DNA of 64,000 bases from DASRIA01 sp963816975. Its GTDB lineage: Bacteria > Actinomycetota > Thermoleophilia > Solirubrobacterales > JBBDJG01. Under the pieces are notes generated by a model, which was not told the origin of the DNA, made no database searches, and saw only the letters and a list, made by a program, of their open reading frames with translations. Shown in pieces: positions 33,838 to 45,429 of this stretch. Both the position numbers and the translations under genes were made by a program. The stretch is from positions 930,001 to 994,000 of the forward strand of contig CAWFMD010000006.1 of the NCBI GenBank assembly GCA_963816975.1, written 5' to 3'. Positions within the stretch are counted from its first letter, which is position 1, and every line of letters starts with the position of its first letter.

Positions 33838-34971
33838 ATGCCCTCCGACAAGCCCGAATACCGCGTCTACCGGTCCCGCCCGGGGTTCCTGAACCGTCTG
33901 TTCGGGAGACGCGACGCCGGCCGCTTCGAGCGCCACGAGCCCGGCAATCGCATCAACGAGCTGGTCAAGCGAGGCCCGGAGCAGGGCCCCGCGGCCGCGC
34001 CCCGGCCCGCCGGCGCCGCCGGCGAAGTGCCCCCTGCGCCTCCCGCGTTCCCGCCTCCTTACGAGCCGCCCGGCGATCCCTGGTACAGGCGCATCAACCC
34101 GAAGCGCGCGGCGGTGGGCGTGCTCCTGTTCATCGTCTTCTGGATCGCGCTCAGCGTTGCGCTGTTCATGATCAGCGCCGGTCAGCAGAGCGACAAGGTG
34201 TCGGACGCGACGCGCTCCGCGCTGGACGGCTCGGGCAATCTGCTCACGAGCCCCAACAACATCCTGGTGCTCGGCTCCGACCGGCGGCCCGGCGAGCGGC
34301 GCGGCCGCGCCGACACGATCATGCTGATGCGCTACGGCGGCGGCAAGGCCGCGCGCCTGTCGATCCCGCGCGACACGCTCGCGAACATCCCGGGCGTGGG
34401 GCCGAGCAAGATCAACGCGGCGTATGCGATCGGCGGACCGCCGCTGATGATCGAGACGCTCAAGCAGTTCCTCGGCATCGAGATCAACCACCTGGTCGAG
34501 GTCGACTTCAAGGGCTTTCCCAAGTTCGTGGACGCGCTCGGCGGCGTGGACATGACGTTCGAGACCTGCATCCGCTCGCGGTTCGAGGGACGCACCCACC
34601 GGTTCAAGAAAGGGAAGAACCACCTCAATGGCGAGCAGGCGCTGGACGTGGTGCGAATCCGCAAGAACGAGTGCGCGCCGGAGGAGTCCGACCTCACGCG
34701 GGCCCGTCGCCAGCAGCAGTTCCTGGAAGCGGTGAAGGGCAAGCTGATCAGCCCGTTCACGTTCCCGCGCTGGCCGTGGGCCGCATGGCGGGCGCCGAAG
34801 GCGATCATCTCCGACATGGGCGGCACGCAGCTGATGACGCTCTACTGGAACATGGAGACCAGCGGTGACCTGAAGCCGCGCATCCTGCGCCCGATCGACC
34901 CCGGGGCAAACCCGCTGCAGGTCTCCGACGCCGAGAAGCAGGCCGAGGTGCAGCGCCTCCTCGACGGATAG
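33838..34971 (+). CDS. LytR-CpsA-Psr (LCP) family protein
   Basis: A 377-residue membrane-anchored protein that attaches glycopolymers to peptidoglycan. Cytosolic N-terminus with a Pro-rich segment (about residues 48-80), one transmembrane helix (VGVLLFIVFWIALSVALFMI, about 97-117), then the LCP domain: NNILVLGSDRR, RADTIMLMRY, ARLSIPRDTLANIPG, KINAAYAIGGPPL, VDFKGFPKFVDALGGVDM, and DVVRIRKN. Active-site Arg and Asp residues are in place. Confidence 0.92.
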   Translation: MPSDKPEYRVYRSRPGFLNRLFGRRDAGRFERHEPGNRINELVKRGPEQGPAAAPRPAGAAGEVPPAPPAFPPPYEPPGDPWYRRINPKRAAVGVLLFIVFWIALSVALFMISAGQQSDKVSDATRSALDGSGNLLTSPNNILVLGSDRRPGERRGRADTIMLMRYGGGKAARLSIPRDTLANIPGVGPSKINAAYAIGGPPLMIETLKQFLGIEINHLVEVDFKGFPKFVDALGGVDMTFETCIRSRFEGRTHRFKKGKNHLNGEQALDVVRIRKNECAPEESDLTRARRQQQFLEAVKGKLISPFTFPRWPWAAWRAPKAIISDMGGTQLMTLYWNMETSGDLKPRILRPIDPGANPLQVSDAEKQAEVQRLLDG

Positions 34972-35070
34972 CGCGGGACCCGTCCCAGGCAATTCTTACT
35001 TTCATCTCACCGGCTCTTAAGGGTGGCCCGTTTGGATGGTTCCCGCACACCTCGAAAGCTAGGAGCCTCG

Positions 35071-36120
35071 ATGCGAAGCAAAGTGAAGCTGATCCTGACC
35101 AGCGCGGTTGTCGCGGCGCTCACCGTGGCGGGCCTGTCGGTCGCCGCCGGTGGCGGCGGGGACAAGTCGTCGTCGTCCGCCACGCCACGCAGTTCGGCGG
35201 CGTTCACCGCCGACGGCGAGCGCAACGGGTCGCGCGACCGTGAGCGCCACCGCTTCCGCGGGGACGTCGCCGACGCGGACGTGCGTGCGGTGTTGAAGGA
35301 CATCCGCGAGGCGGTCGCCAAGCAGGCCCCCGCGATCGCCGGCCCGGTGATCGACAAGGCCGCCGATGACAAGCAGATCACCGCCGCGCAGGCCGACAAG
35401 CTGCGCCAGGCCGCGCAGGACATCGCCGATGGAAAGCGCCCGGACATTCGCGGCCTCGGCCGCGACGCCGACGTGCGGGAAGTGGTGCACGACGCCTTCG
35501 CCGCCGCCGCGGAGCAGGCTCCCGGCATCGCGCAGCCGATCATCGACGAGGCGGTCTCCGACAACAAGATCACCGCCGCGCAGGCCGACCGCATCAAGGA
35601 GATGGTGAAGCGCGGTCCCCCCGGTCCCGGCCGCGGCCGCGGACACCACGGACCGCACCGCGGCGGCCCACCCAGGATCGCCGACGCGGACGTGCGCGCG
35701 GTGCTCGACGACATCCACTCCGCGATCGCCAAGCAGGCGGCTGACATCGTCGGGCCCGTGATCGACAAGGCCGAGCAGGACGGCAAGATCACCGCCGCCC
35801 AGGCCGACCGGCTGCGTGACGCGACCGGCAAGCTGGCAGGCGGGAAGCCGCGCGGCGCACCACCGCGGATCGACCTCCGCGACGCCGACGTGCGCGACGT
35901 CCTGCATGACGCATTCGAGGCGCTCGCGGCCAAGCGCGCCGGCATCGCGAAGCCGATCATCGACAAGGCGCTCGCGGACAAGCAGATCACAGAGGCCCAG
36001 GCGAGCCAGTTGCGGGCCATGATGATGCGCGACAAGCGCGGCCCGGGCCCCGGTGGTCCTCCCGGCCGCGGTCCCAGCGCCCAGCCGGAGATGCCGCCCG
36101 CCGCGGGCAGCCCCGCCTGA
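35071..36120 (+). CDS. secreted protein with four internal ~70-residue repeats
   Basis: A 349-residue exported protein (signal peptide about residues 1-26). Four copies of a unit built as ADVRxVLxDxxxAxAxxxxxIxxPxID then KAxxDxxITxAQAxxLR begin near residues 66, 130, 207 and 275. The units alternate in type (1 and 3 'VRAVL', 2 and 4 'VRDVLHDAF/VREVVHDAF'). His/Gly/Pro/Arg linkers separate them, the longest RGPPGPGRGRGHHGPHRGG. The KITAAQAD part resembles DUF2680-like or SHOCT-like helical hairpins. Function unknown. AGGAG ribosome-binding site at 35061. Confidence 0.85.
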   Translation: MRSKVKLILTSAVVAALTVAGLSVAAGGGGDKSSSSATPRSSAAFTADGERNGSRDRERHRFRGDVADADVRAVLKDIREAVAKQAPAIAGPVIDKAADDKQITAAQADKLRQAAQDIADGKRPDIRGLGRDADVREVVHDAFAAAAEQAPGIAQPIIDEAVSDNKITAAQADRIKEMVKRGPPGPGRGRGHHGPHRGGPPRIADADVRAVLDDIHSAIAKQAADIVGPVIDKAEQDGKITAAQADRLRDATGKLAGGKPRGAPPRIDLRDADVRDVLHDAFEALAAKRAGIAKPIIDKALADKQITEAQASQLRAMMMRDKRGPGPGGPPGRGPSAQPEMPPAAGSPA

Positions 36121-36140
36121 GCGAGGTTCCTCCGACAGAC

Positions 36141-36183
36141 GTCCGCCGGCCCGCTCTGCGCTTCAGGGAGCGGGCCGGCGGAC
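36141..36183 (+). terminator. perfect 16-bp hairpin between two secreted-protein genes
   Basis: Arms 36141-36156 and 36168-36183 (GTCCGCCGGCCCGCTC and its complement) with an 11-nt loop. It follows the repeat-protein stop by 20 nt and ends only 14 nt before ATG 36198. It may therefore terminate, or act as an attenuator or translation-blocking structure for, the next gene. Confidence 0.75.
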
Positions 36184-36197
36184 CGAAGAGCGACAGC

Positions 36198-36749
36198 ATG
36201 AAAAGACTTTCGCTGGTCGTCGCACTGCTGTTCGCACTGACCGTCCCCGCCGTCGCATCCGCGAAGGGCGGCGCCGGCCACAAGGCCGCTGCCAAGCACT
36301 GCAAGGTGCTGCGCGCCGAGGTCGGGGGCGCCGTCTTCCGCGATTCCTACGGAGGCAAGAGCGGCAAGCGCGCGATGAAGCGCTGCATCGCCGCCCAGAA
36401 GCAGGCAAGCAAGGCGGCCAAGCGGCGCGCCAGGAAGTCCTGCAGGGCGGAGGGCCGCAAGCGCGGCCGCGCCCTCAAGCGGTGCCTGCGTGACAAGCTC
36501 ACGGCCGAGCCGGCCGCATCGCCCGAATCGTTCAAGGAGGCGGTCGACGAGTGCCAGGCCTACCGGGAAGAGGACCCCGAGGGCTTCGCGGAGGAGTACG
36601 GCGACGGTGCGGAGGCGTTCGAGCAGTGTGTCGCGGAGTACGTCTCCGACGAGGAGTCCGGCGATGACGGCGACGCCACCGAAGACGACGACACCGTCGA
36701 CGAGGACCCGGGCGACGCCGAGCCCGACGCCGAGCCCGACCCCGTCTAA
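36198..36749 (+). CDS. secreted cysteine-paired protein with acidic tail
   Basis: A 183-residue exported protein (signal peptide about residues 1-22, ending ASAKGG). Two cysteine-bounded helical units: CKVLRAEVGGAVFRDSYGGKS ... C (C-x27-C) and CQAYREEDPEGFAEEYGDGAEAF ... C (C-x24-C), both with a central YG. A basic Lys/Arg/Ala stretch lies between them, and the last 35 residues are mostly Asp/Glu. The second unit matches the protein at 41816, so the two are distant paralogues. Function unknown; charged, disulfide-bonded and probably surface-associated. Confidence 0.82.
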   Translation: MKRLSLVVALLFALTVPAVASAKGGAGHKAAAKHCKVLRAEVGGAVFRDSYGGKSGKRAMKRCIAAQKQASKAAKRRARKSCRAEGRKRGRALKRCLRDKLTAEPAASPESFKEAVDECQAYREEDPEGFAEEYGDGAEAFEQCVAEYVSDEESGDDGDATEDDDTVDEDPGDAEPDAEPDPV

Positions 36750-36770
36750 GCCGCTCTCACGTCCATCCGC

Positions 36771-37094
36771 TCAGTCGGACTTCGAGGCGTCGCCACTCGC
36801 AGACTTCGAGTCCGATGACTTGGACTCGGAAGACTTCGAGTCGGAGGACTTCGAGTCGCCGGTCTCGGTCTTGGACTCATCCTTGGAGCCGGAGTCCGAC
36901 CCGCCTCCGCCGCCCCGGTTGCGGCCGTAGTCGGTCGAATAGAAGCCCGAGCCCTTGAAGTGCACGGCGACCGGGTGGAAGACGCGCTCGACCGGCGCCC
37001 CGCAGACCTCACAGCTCGTGACGGGGTCGTGGGTCATGCTCTGCAGCACCTCGAAGTTGTGGCCGTTGCGGCAGCGGTACTCGTAGATAGGCAA
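36771..37094 (-). CDS. FmdB-family zinc-ribbon protein with Ser/Lys/Asp tail
   Basis: A 107-residue protein. The zinc ribbon has PIYEYRCRNGHNFEVLQSM ... SCEVCGAPVERVFHPVAVHFKGSGFYSTDYGR (Cys pairs CxxGH and CxxC), typical of the FmdB family of putative regulators. A Gly-rich hinge leads to a low-complexity tail of SKSSD/SKSSE repeats, about 35 residues. The start is TTG 37094 (LPIYEYRC). Convergent with the acidic secreted protein (21 nt). Confidence 0.88.
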   Translation of the reverse strand: MPIYEYRCRNGHNFEVLQSMTHDPVTSCEVCGAPVERVFHPVAVHFKGSGFYSTDYGRNRGGGGGSDSGSKDESKTETGDSKSSDSKSSESKSSDSKSASGDASKSD

Positions 37095-37515
37095 GAAGCA
37101 GGTCCCCGGTCGACTGGTCAATCGATTATATGGAGGGCATCCCGGCGGTCTGGGAGGTGCGCGCGGCGTGCGCGCCGGCGGGGCCCGCTCCGTGGTGAAT
37201 TCTCGTCGCGGACGCCTAGGCCACTCGACCGCGCGCGCCGCTGTGCTGCTCCGGCGGCTGGGGAGCCGCATGGTCGGAGAGCAGCGACACCTTGGCGGTG
37301 TGCCAGACGATCCAGGCCGTCAGGTGGCGCCCCGCCCGGAAGGGCAGCACCGGCACGTCCCTGAGGCGCGACGGATTCGACTCGTCTTGTGTGTGTCCCT
37401 GGCCCAAGTTACTTCTAATAACGCTGGCGGCGCCAGCTTATCTACCCGGTCGGCCCATATTCGACCCGTACGGCTAGCCTTGTAGGACTTTCCGGACTCC
37501 GTTTACCCCATCGGA
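37095..37515. other. 421-bp spacer upstream of glyS, regulatory region
   Basis: No recognised gene. The part next to FmdB contains ATCGATTATATGGAGG, relatively AT-rich and a plausible promoter. Positions 37405-37445 hold another AT-rich patch with an inverted repeat GCTGGC-GGC-GCCAGC and TTATCT, likely the glyS promoter/operator. I looked for a glycine or T-box specifier leader and did not find one. A 63-codon minus-strand frame is listed separately at low confidence. Confidence 0.45.
37216..37407 (-). CDS. possible small protein, 63 aa
   Basis: A TTG-initiated frame in the glyS upstream region: a basic start (MGQGHTQDESNPSRLRDVP), one hydrophobic stretch (FRAGRHLTAWIVWHTAKVSLL) and a polar tail. 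An AT-rich patch lies just upstream on its strand. No ribosome-binding site, no family. Reported because nothing else explains this segment. Confidence 0.25.
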   Translation of the reverse strand: MGQGHTQDESNPSRLRDVPVLPFRAGRHLTAWIVWHTAKVSLLSDHAAPQPPEQHSGARGRVA

Positions 37516-38957
<1,442 letters not shown>

Positions 38958-38961
<4 letters not shown>

Positions 38962-39407
38962 AGATCGACGTCGTCCGCGCGGACGACGTCGCCGACCTGC
39001 TCCCGCTGATGCGGGCGTACGCCGAGTTCTACGAGGTTCCGCCGGACGACGCGCGCCTGCTCGGGATCGCCCGCATGCTGATCGCCGAGCCCCACGAGGG
39101 CGTGCAGTTGATCGCCCGCGGCGAGGACGGCGAGGCCCTGGGCTTTGCGACCGTCTACATGACCTGGGAGACGCTCGACGCGGGCCGGCTGGCGGTGATG
39201 AACGACCTGTTCGTGGCGCCGGCGGCGCGCGGCCGGGGCCTCGGCGCGGCCCTGATCGCCGAGTGCCGCCGCTTCGCGGGCGAGCGCGGCGCCGGCCAGC
39301 TCGCATGGCAGACGGCGCCCGGCAACGCGGTTGCGCAGCGGCTCTACGAGCGGGTTGGGGCGACCCGGGAGCAATGGATCGACTACAGGCTCCGGGTTTC
39401 CAGCTAG
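38958..39407 (+). CDS. GNAT-family N-acetyltransferase
   Basis: A 149-residue GNAT: acetyl-CoA binding in LFVAPAARGRGLGAALIAECRRFA (R/QxxGxG/A pattern), then LAWQTAPGNAVAQRLYERVGATRE. GTG 38958 overlaps the glyS stop, so the gene is translationally coupled to glyS. Substrate unknown. Confidence 0.88.
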
Positions 39408-39437
39408 TCTCGATCGAGGAGGCTGGGAAGGGGTGCG

Positions 39438-41726
<2,289 letters not shown>

Positions 41727-41815
41727 AACGAACGTCCAGCCGCGCCAAGCGGCCAACCTCCTCGCCGGAGCGGCGTTGATACCCGCACAACCCCCCACCC
41801 CTTGGAGGTAAGGCA

Positions 41816-42214
41816 ATGAGAGTGAAGTGGATGATCGTCGTAGTGGTGGCCCTGCTGGCAATGCCGGCCGCGGCCCAGGCCGAGCGCAGCGAGGGCCCCC
41901 GCGGCCCGGAGCAGCGTCAGGTCATGAAGCGGCTGCTGCACAAGGCGATCGGCGAGTGCAGGGCCGAGCGCGAGGCGTCGCAGGCTGCGCGCCCGACCGA
42001 GCGCAACAGCGCGGACCGCGATGCCTTCCGCACGTGCGTGAAGGAAAAGCTGCGTGAGCTGCAGGCCGAGTTGCAGGCCGCCAAGGAGCAGTGCCGGTCC
42101 GAGCGCGCGGCCGACCCCGTCGCCTTCCGCGACAAGTATGGACGCGGCGAGGGCAACCGCCGGCCCGTCCATCGCTGTGTGATCCAGCACGTCAAGGAGA
42201 GCAGCACGCTTTAG
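41816..42214 (+). CDS. small secreted cysteine-paired protein
   Basis: A 132-residue exported protein (signal peptide about 1-22, PAAAQAERS). Two cysteine-bounded units: CRAEREASQAARPTERNSAD ... C and CRSERAADPVAFRDKYGRGEGN ... C (C-x27-C, with central YG). The second matches units in the protein at 36198. Unlike that paralogue it lacks the acidic tail. GGAGG ribosome-binding site. A rho-independent terminator with a U-tract follows. Confidence 0.82.
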   Translation: MRVKWMIVVVVALLAMPAAAQAERSEGPRGPEQRQVMKRLLHKAIGECRAEREASQAARPTERNSADRDAFRTCVKEKLRELQAELQAAKEQCRSERAADPVAFRDKYGRGEGNRRPVHRCVIQHVKESSTL

Positions 42215-42248
42215 GTTCGTTTCCCGCGAACCGAGGTATTAGGTCAGG

Positions 42249-42283
42249 AGGCTCGGCATGGATTGCCGGGCCTCTGCCTTTTT
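42249..42283 (+). terminator. rho-independent terminator with T-tract
   Basis: Arms 42249-42258 (AGGCTCGGCA) and 42264-42273 pair over 10 bp with one wobble and a 5-nt loop, followed by CTGCCTTTTT. The only hairpin in this window I found with a clear T-run. Confidence 0.85.
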
Positions 42284-42378
42284 GCCGCCGGTACGCCGCG
42301 CGCCGTGTTCGGCCCGGTCACCCCGGGCGAGCTGGTGCGCCTCACGGGGGCCGGGTTGTCGGCCTCGCGGTGGGGCGC

Positions 42379-42825
42379 TCAGGGCCGTCGGGCTGAGGGC
42401 CTGGTGGATGCAGCCGCCGGGAGGTCAGGCGAAGCGGGCAGACCGAGGGCTGCGAGCGCCTGCGCGGGCTCGCGGAATGCACGAAAGCACAGCAGCTTTC
42501 CCTTGCGGAACCTGAGCATCCAACCAGCGGGCGAAGCGCTCTCGACGCCGCTGCCCTTGCCGCGGTAGTGAATTCGCCCGACGAGCACCGCAACATCGCC
42601 GACGGCGAGCGCACCGTCAACCTCGGCGCGGCTCACCTCCCAGGCGTCTTCCAGGTCGCTCATGTAGCGTCGCGTGCCTTCGTGGCCGCGATACGCGCCG
42701 CTCTCGCTCATCGCGAAGAACGAGTACCACTCGACGTCGGGATCGGACAGCTCGATCAGGCGCGCCGGGTCGCGCGCCCCGAGCGCCTCCAGAACCTCGC
42801 GGGCCTGCTCGACTCTCTGCACCAT
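42379..42825 (-). CDS. NTF2-like/SnoaL-fold protein
   Basis: A 148-residue protein: MVQRVEQAREVLEALGARDPARLIELSDPDVEWYSFFAM ... RGHEGTRRYMSDLEDAWEVSRAEVD ... VLVGRIHYRGKGSGVESASPAGWMLRFRKGKLL, the canonical SnoaL-like order. Function unknown. It starts 11 nt after the enoyl-CoA hydratase stop in the same direction, so cotranscription is likely. Confidence 0.85.
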   Translation of the reverse strand: MVQRVEQAREVLEALGARDPARLIELSDPDVEWYSFFAMSESGAYRGHEGTRRYMSDLEDAWEVSRAEVDGALAVGDVAVLVGRIHYRGKGSGVESASPAGWMLRFRKGKLLCFRAFREPAQALAALGLPASPDLPAAASTRPSARRP

Positions 42826-42835
42826 CGCCGCGCGC

Positions 42836-43666
42836 CTAGCGCTGCTCCTGCCCGTAGTCGCCGAACGGCGCGTCGCGCTCGGCGATCGTGCGGCCCAGGT
42901 CCTCCATCGCCCGGCGCGTGAACTCCGCACCTTCGGGCGTGTGGCGCGCGGAGCCGTCCAGCAGCGTCCCGATCAGCTGCGTGGTGTGCAGGCCCATCTG
43001 CTCGTAGGCCTGGTTGACGAGCAGCTTCATCATGTGGAGTTGGTTGGCGGGAACCTGTGCGACGCGCCGCGCGAGCGCGAGCGCGGTCTCGTCGAGCGCG
43101 GGCTCCGGCACGGTCTGCGACGCGAGCCCCCAGGCGACGGCGGTCGGGCCGTCGACCGGGTCGCCGGTCAGCAGCAGCCGCTTCGCGCGCTCCAGCCCGA
43201 TCCGGTACATCCACATCGCGGTCGTGGGCGAGCCCCACACCCGCGCGGGCGGGTAGCCGATGCGGCAGTCCTCGGCGCACACGATCAGGTCGGAGCACAG
43301 CGCGAAGTCGGTGCCGCCGCCGACGCAGAAGCCGTGCACCTGCGCGATCACCGGCTTGGGCGAGCGCCACAGCGACATGTAGGAGTCCACGTAGCGCGAC
43401 ATCACCTGGTAGTCGAGGAGCGGGTCCCATGGGTCGGGCTGCTGCCCCATCACCTCGGCGCCCCAGTCGATGTCGTAGCCGGCGCAGAAGGCGCGGCCCG
43501 CGCCGCGCAGCCGGATCGCCCGGACCTCGCCGTCCTCGAGCGCGCGGCCCAGCGCGGCGTCGAACGCGTCGATCAGCGCCGGCACGATCGTGTTCAGCCG
43601 CTGCGGCCGGTTGAGCGTCAGCGTCGCGACGCGGTCATGCGACTCGTAGAGGACGAGGTCGGCCAC
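42836..43666 (-). CDS. enoyl-CoA hydratase/isomerase (crotonase) family protein
   Basis: A 276-residue crotonase-fold protein: oxyanion-hole segments GAGRAFCAGYDIDW and QVHGFCVGGGTDFALCSDLIV, and a catalytic-side acidic position changed (PPARVWGSPTT). The typical first catalytic Glu of hydratases is not clearly present there, so isomerase or other crotonase chemistry is possible. A perfect 15-bp hairpin lies upstream, probably terminating the DUF2277 gene. Confidence 0.87.
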   Translation of the reverse strand: MADLVLYESHDRVATLTLNRPQRLNTIVPALIDAFDAALGRALEDGEVRAIRLRGAGRAFCAGYDIDWGAEVMGQQPDPWDPLLDYQVMSRYVDSYMSLWRSPKPVIAQVHGFCVGGGTDFALCSDLIVCAEDCRIGYPPARVWGSPTTAMWMYRIGLERAKRLLLTGDPVDGPTAVAWGLASQTVPEPALDETALALARRVAQVPANQLHMMKLLVNQAYEQMGLHTTQLIGTLLDGSARHTPEGAEFTRRAMEDLGRTIAERDAPFGDYGQEQR

Positions 43667-43700
43667 GCGCGCATCCTGCCAGAAGTCCGCCGCCGCGGTT

Positions 43701-43744
43701 CGCTGAAGAGTTTGGGGCCCCGGCGGCCACCAAACTCTTCAGCG
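43701..43744 (-). terminator. perfect 15-bp hairpin
   Basis: Arms 43701-43715 (CGCTGAAGAGTTTGG) and 43730-43744 are exact complements; the 14-nt loop GGCCCCGGCGGCCA can pair further. It sits between the DUF2277 stop (43767) and the enoyl-CoA hydratase start (43666), both minus strand, so probably a terminator. The arms are less GC-rich than the loop. Confidence 0.65.
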
Positions 43745-43766
43745 AGCGGGTAGTTGCCGGGCCCGC

Positions 43767-44036
43767 TCAGGCCGCGAAGCGCTTGGCGGCCCGCGCGCGC
43801 GCCTTGGCCGCCTCGACCTCGCGGTCCTTCGGCGGGGCCGTCGTGACCAGCGCGTCGAGCAGGTGCGTGGTCACGTGCGCGATCTGGTCAACGGCACGAT
43901 CGAAGACCTCGGCGTTTGCCTGCGAGGGCTTCGTCGTGCCGCTGACCTTGCGCACGTACTGGAGCGCGGCTGCGCGTATCTCTTCGTCCGACGCTGCCGG
44001 ATCGAAGTTGTGGAGGGTACGGATGTTGCGACACAT
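43767..44036 (-). CDS. DUF2277 family protein
   Basis: An 89-residue protein starting MCRNIRTLHNFDPAASDEEI then AALQYVRKVSGTTKPSQANAEVF, the conserved signature of DUF2277. Function unknown; widespread in actinobacteria and other soil bacteria. ATG 44036 is preferred over the upstream ATG 44054 because family members begin MCRNIR. Confidence 0.88.
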   Translation of the reverse strand: MCRNIRTLHNFDPAASDEEIRAAALQYVRKVSGTTKPSQANAEVFDRAVDQIAHVTTHLLDALVTTAPPKDREVEAAKARARAAKRFAA

Positions 44037-44133
44037 GCGCTGCAGCTTAGCCACCGCGCGCGGGCAAGCGCCGGCTATGCGGCGGCCGGCTCCTCCAGCG
44101 GACGGCTCGTCGGCGCGGTCGCCGCGCTGGTGG

Positions 44134-44775
44134 CTAGCGGCGCGCCGCGAGCACGACGCCGTCGCCGATCGGCAGCACGGCCCCGAGCCACCGCTCGGAG
44201 CGCAGCAGCTGCTGATTGAACGCCCGCGCGCTGGCGAGGTTCTCGGGCGACCAGAACGCCTCGGAGTCGTCGGTCAGCGCGACGTCGCCCGACATCAGCA
44301 TGTTGTCGACGACCAGCACCGCCCGCGCGGCCGCCTTGGGCTCCGCCATCTCCAGGTAGCGCGCGTACTCGGTCTTGGTCGCGTCGAGGAAGATCAGGTC
44401 GAAGGGGCCGGGCAGGCGCTCCAGCGCCTGCGTCGCGTCTTCCTCGATGATCTCGACGCGGTCCGCGACGCCGGCGCGTTGCAGGTATGCCGTTGCCTGG
44501 CGCACCCGCTCGGGGTCGCGCTCGATCGTCACGATCCGGCCGCGGCCCAGCTCCTGGGCCATGTGCAAAGTCGAGTAGCCGATCGCGGTGCCGACCTCGA
44601 GCACGAGCCCCGGGTCGGTGGCGCGCACGAGCGTGGCAAGCAGGCGGCCGGTCTCCCAGTGCACGATCGGGACGTGATCGGTCTCGGCGAAGTGCTCCAT
44701 CTCCGCCATCACGGCGCTGCGGGTGGGGCGCACGTCGCGCAGGTAGCGCTCGACGTGGTCGGCCAGGATCGGCAT
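44134..44775 (-). CDS. class I O-methyltransferase
   Basis: A 213-residue COMT-type (methyltransf_3) enzyme: VLEVGTAIGYSTLHMAQELG as SAM motif, IVTIERDPERV, and FDLIFLDATKTEYARYLEMAEP with the metal-binding Asp, then VVDNMLMSGDV. Catechol- or caffeoyl-type O-methyltransferases have this layout, with divalent metal dependence. 11 nt separate it from the small coiled-coil gene upstream. Confidence 0.9.
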   Translation of the reverse strand: MPILADHVERYLRDVRPTRSAVMAEMEHFAETDHVPIVHWETGRLLATLVRATDPGLVLEVGTAIGYSTLHMAQELGRGRIVTIERDPERVRQATAYLQRAGVADRVEIIEEDATQALERLPGPFDLIFLDATKTEYARYLEMAEPKAAARAVLVVDNMLMSGDVALTDDSEAFWSPENLASARAFNQQLLRSERWLGAVLPIGDGVVLAARR

Positions 44776-44786
44776 GAAGGGGGAAG

Positions 44787-45005
44787 TTAGAGCCCGCGCT
44801 CGCGCGCGTCCTGGCTGAGTCGGCGCCGCAGCTCGGCGGGCTCGATGTGCTTCTCCATCTCTTCGAGCCGGCTGTTGGTGCGCATCGCCTCGCGGTGGAC
44901 CGCATCCTGCAGGCCTTCGATCATCGCCTCGAGATGCGTCACGCGCGCTTCGAGGGACGCCGCGCGGTCTTCGGGCAGTTGTGGTTTCGAGCGCCTGAGT
45001 TGCAT
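44787..45005 (-). CDS. small coiled-coil protein, 72 aa
   Basis: Predicted parallel coiled coil over residues about 15-60 (SLEARVTHLEAMIEGLQDAVHREAM), acidic and basic heptads, no Cys. Function unknown. It precedes the O-methyltransferase gene and follows the cold-shock gene and its terminator. Confidence 0.7.
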   Translation of the reverse strand: MQLRRSKPQLPEDRAASLEARVTHLEAMIEGLQDAVHREAMRTNSRLEEMEKHIEPAELRRRLSQDARERGL

Positions 45006-45019
45006 GAGCTCTAAAGGTG

Positions 45020-45050
45020 CGAAGGCCCGCCCCGATGAGGCGGGCCTTCG
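45020..45050 (-). terminator. hairpin terminator of the cold-shock gene
   Basis: Perfect 12-bp arms (45020-45031 CGAAGGCCCGCC and 45039-45050) around a 7-nt loop, 18 nt past the cold-shock stop on the minus strand, followed by CACCTTT. Confidence 0.75.
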
Positions 45051-45067
45051 ACCGGGTCCTCGGTGCG

Positions 45068-45271
45068 CTAGGCGCGCTTGACGCTGACGGCCTTGGGACC
45101 CTTGTCGCTCGACGTCGTCTCGTACGACACCTTCATGCCCTCGTCGAGGGAGCGGTAGCCCTCCTCGTCGATGCCGGTGTGATGTACGAACAGGTCCTTA
45201 CCGCCGTCCTCGGGCGTGATGAAACCAAAGCCCTTGTCGGCGTTGAACCACTTGACGGTTCCGGTTGGCAT
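45068..45271 (-). CDS. csp: cold-shock domain protein
   Basis: A 67-residue single CSD: MPTGTVKWFNADKGFGFITPEDGGKDLFVHHTGIDEEG with RNP1 (KGFGFI) and RNP2 (DLFVHH) intact. RNA/ssDNA chaperone. Start ATG 45271 has an AGGCAG-type ribosome-binding site. A palindrome CATGTACATG sits in the 5' UTR (45282-45291), possibly an RNA structure or a binding site. Confidence 0.95.
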   Translation of the reverse strand: MPTGTVKWFNADKGFGFITPEDGGKDLFVHHTGIDEEGYRSLDEGMKVSYETTSSDKGPKAVSVKRA

Positions 45272-45429
45272 TAACTGCCTCCATGTACATGTGCTGGCTA
45301 CGCGGAGGCTGCTCACTAAGGGCATACGACTGCGCCAACCTGCACTTCCTTTGCCGAACTCGTGTCCGGCCTATCGCGCGCGAGTCTAGCAATGCTGCCG
45401 ACGCATTCCCGGGAGCTGCCGTAAGAAAT

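Noticed and set aside
37095..37515. T-box or glycine riboswitch in the glyS leader
   Set aside because: No T-box motif (no conserved TGGNACC-type box or antiterminator) and no glycine-aptamer core could be found.
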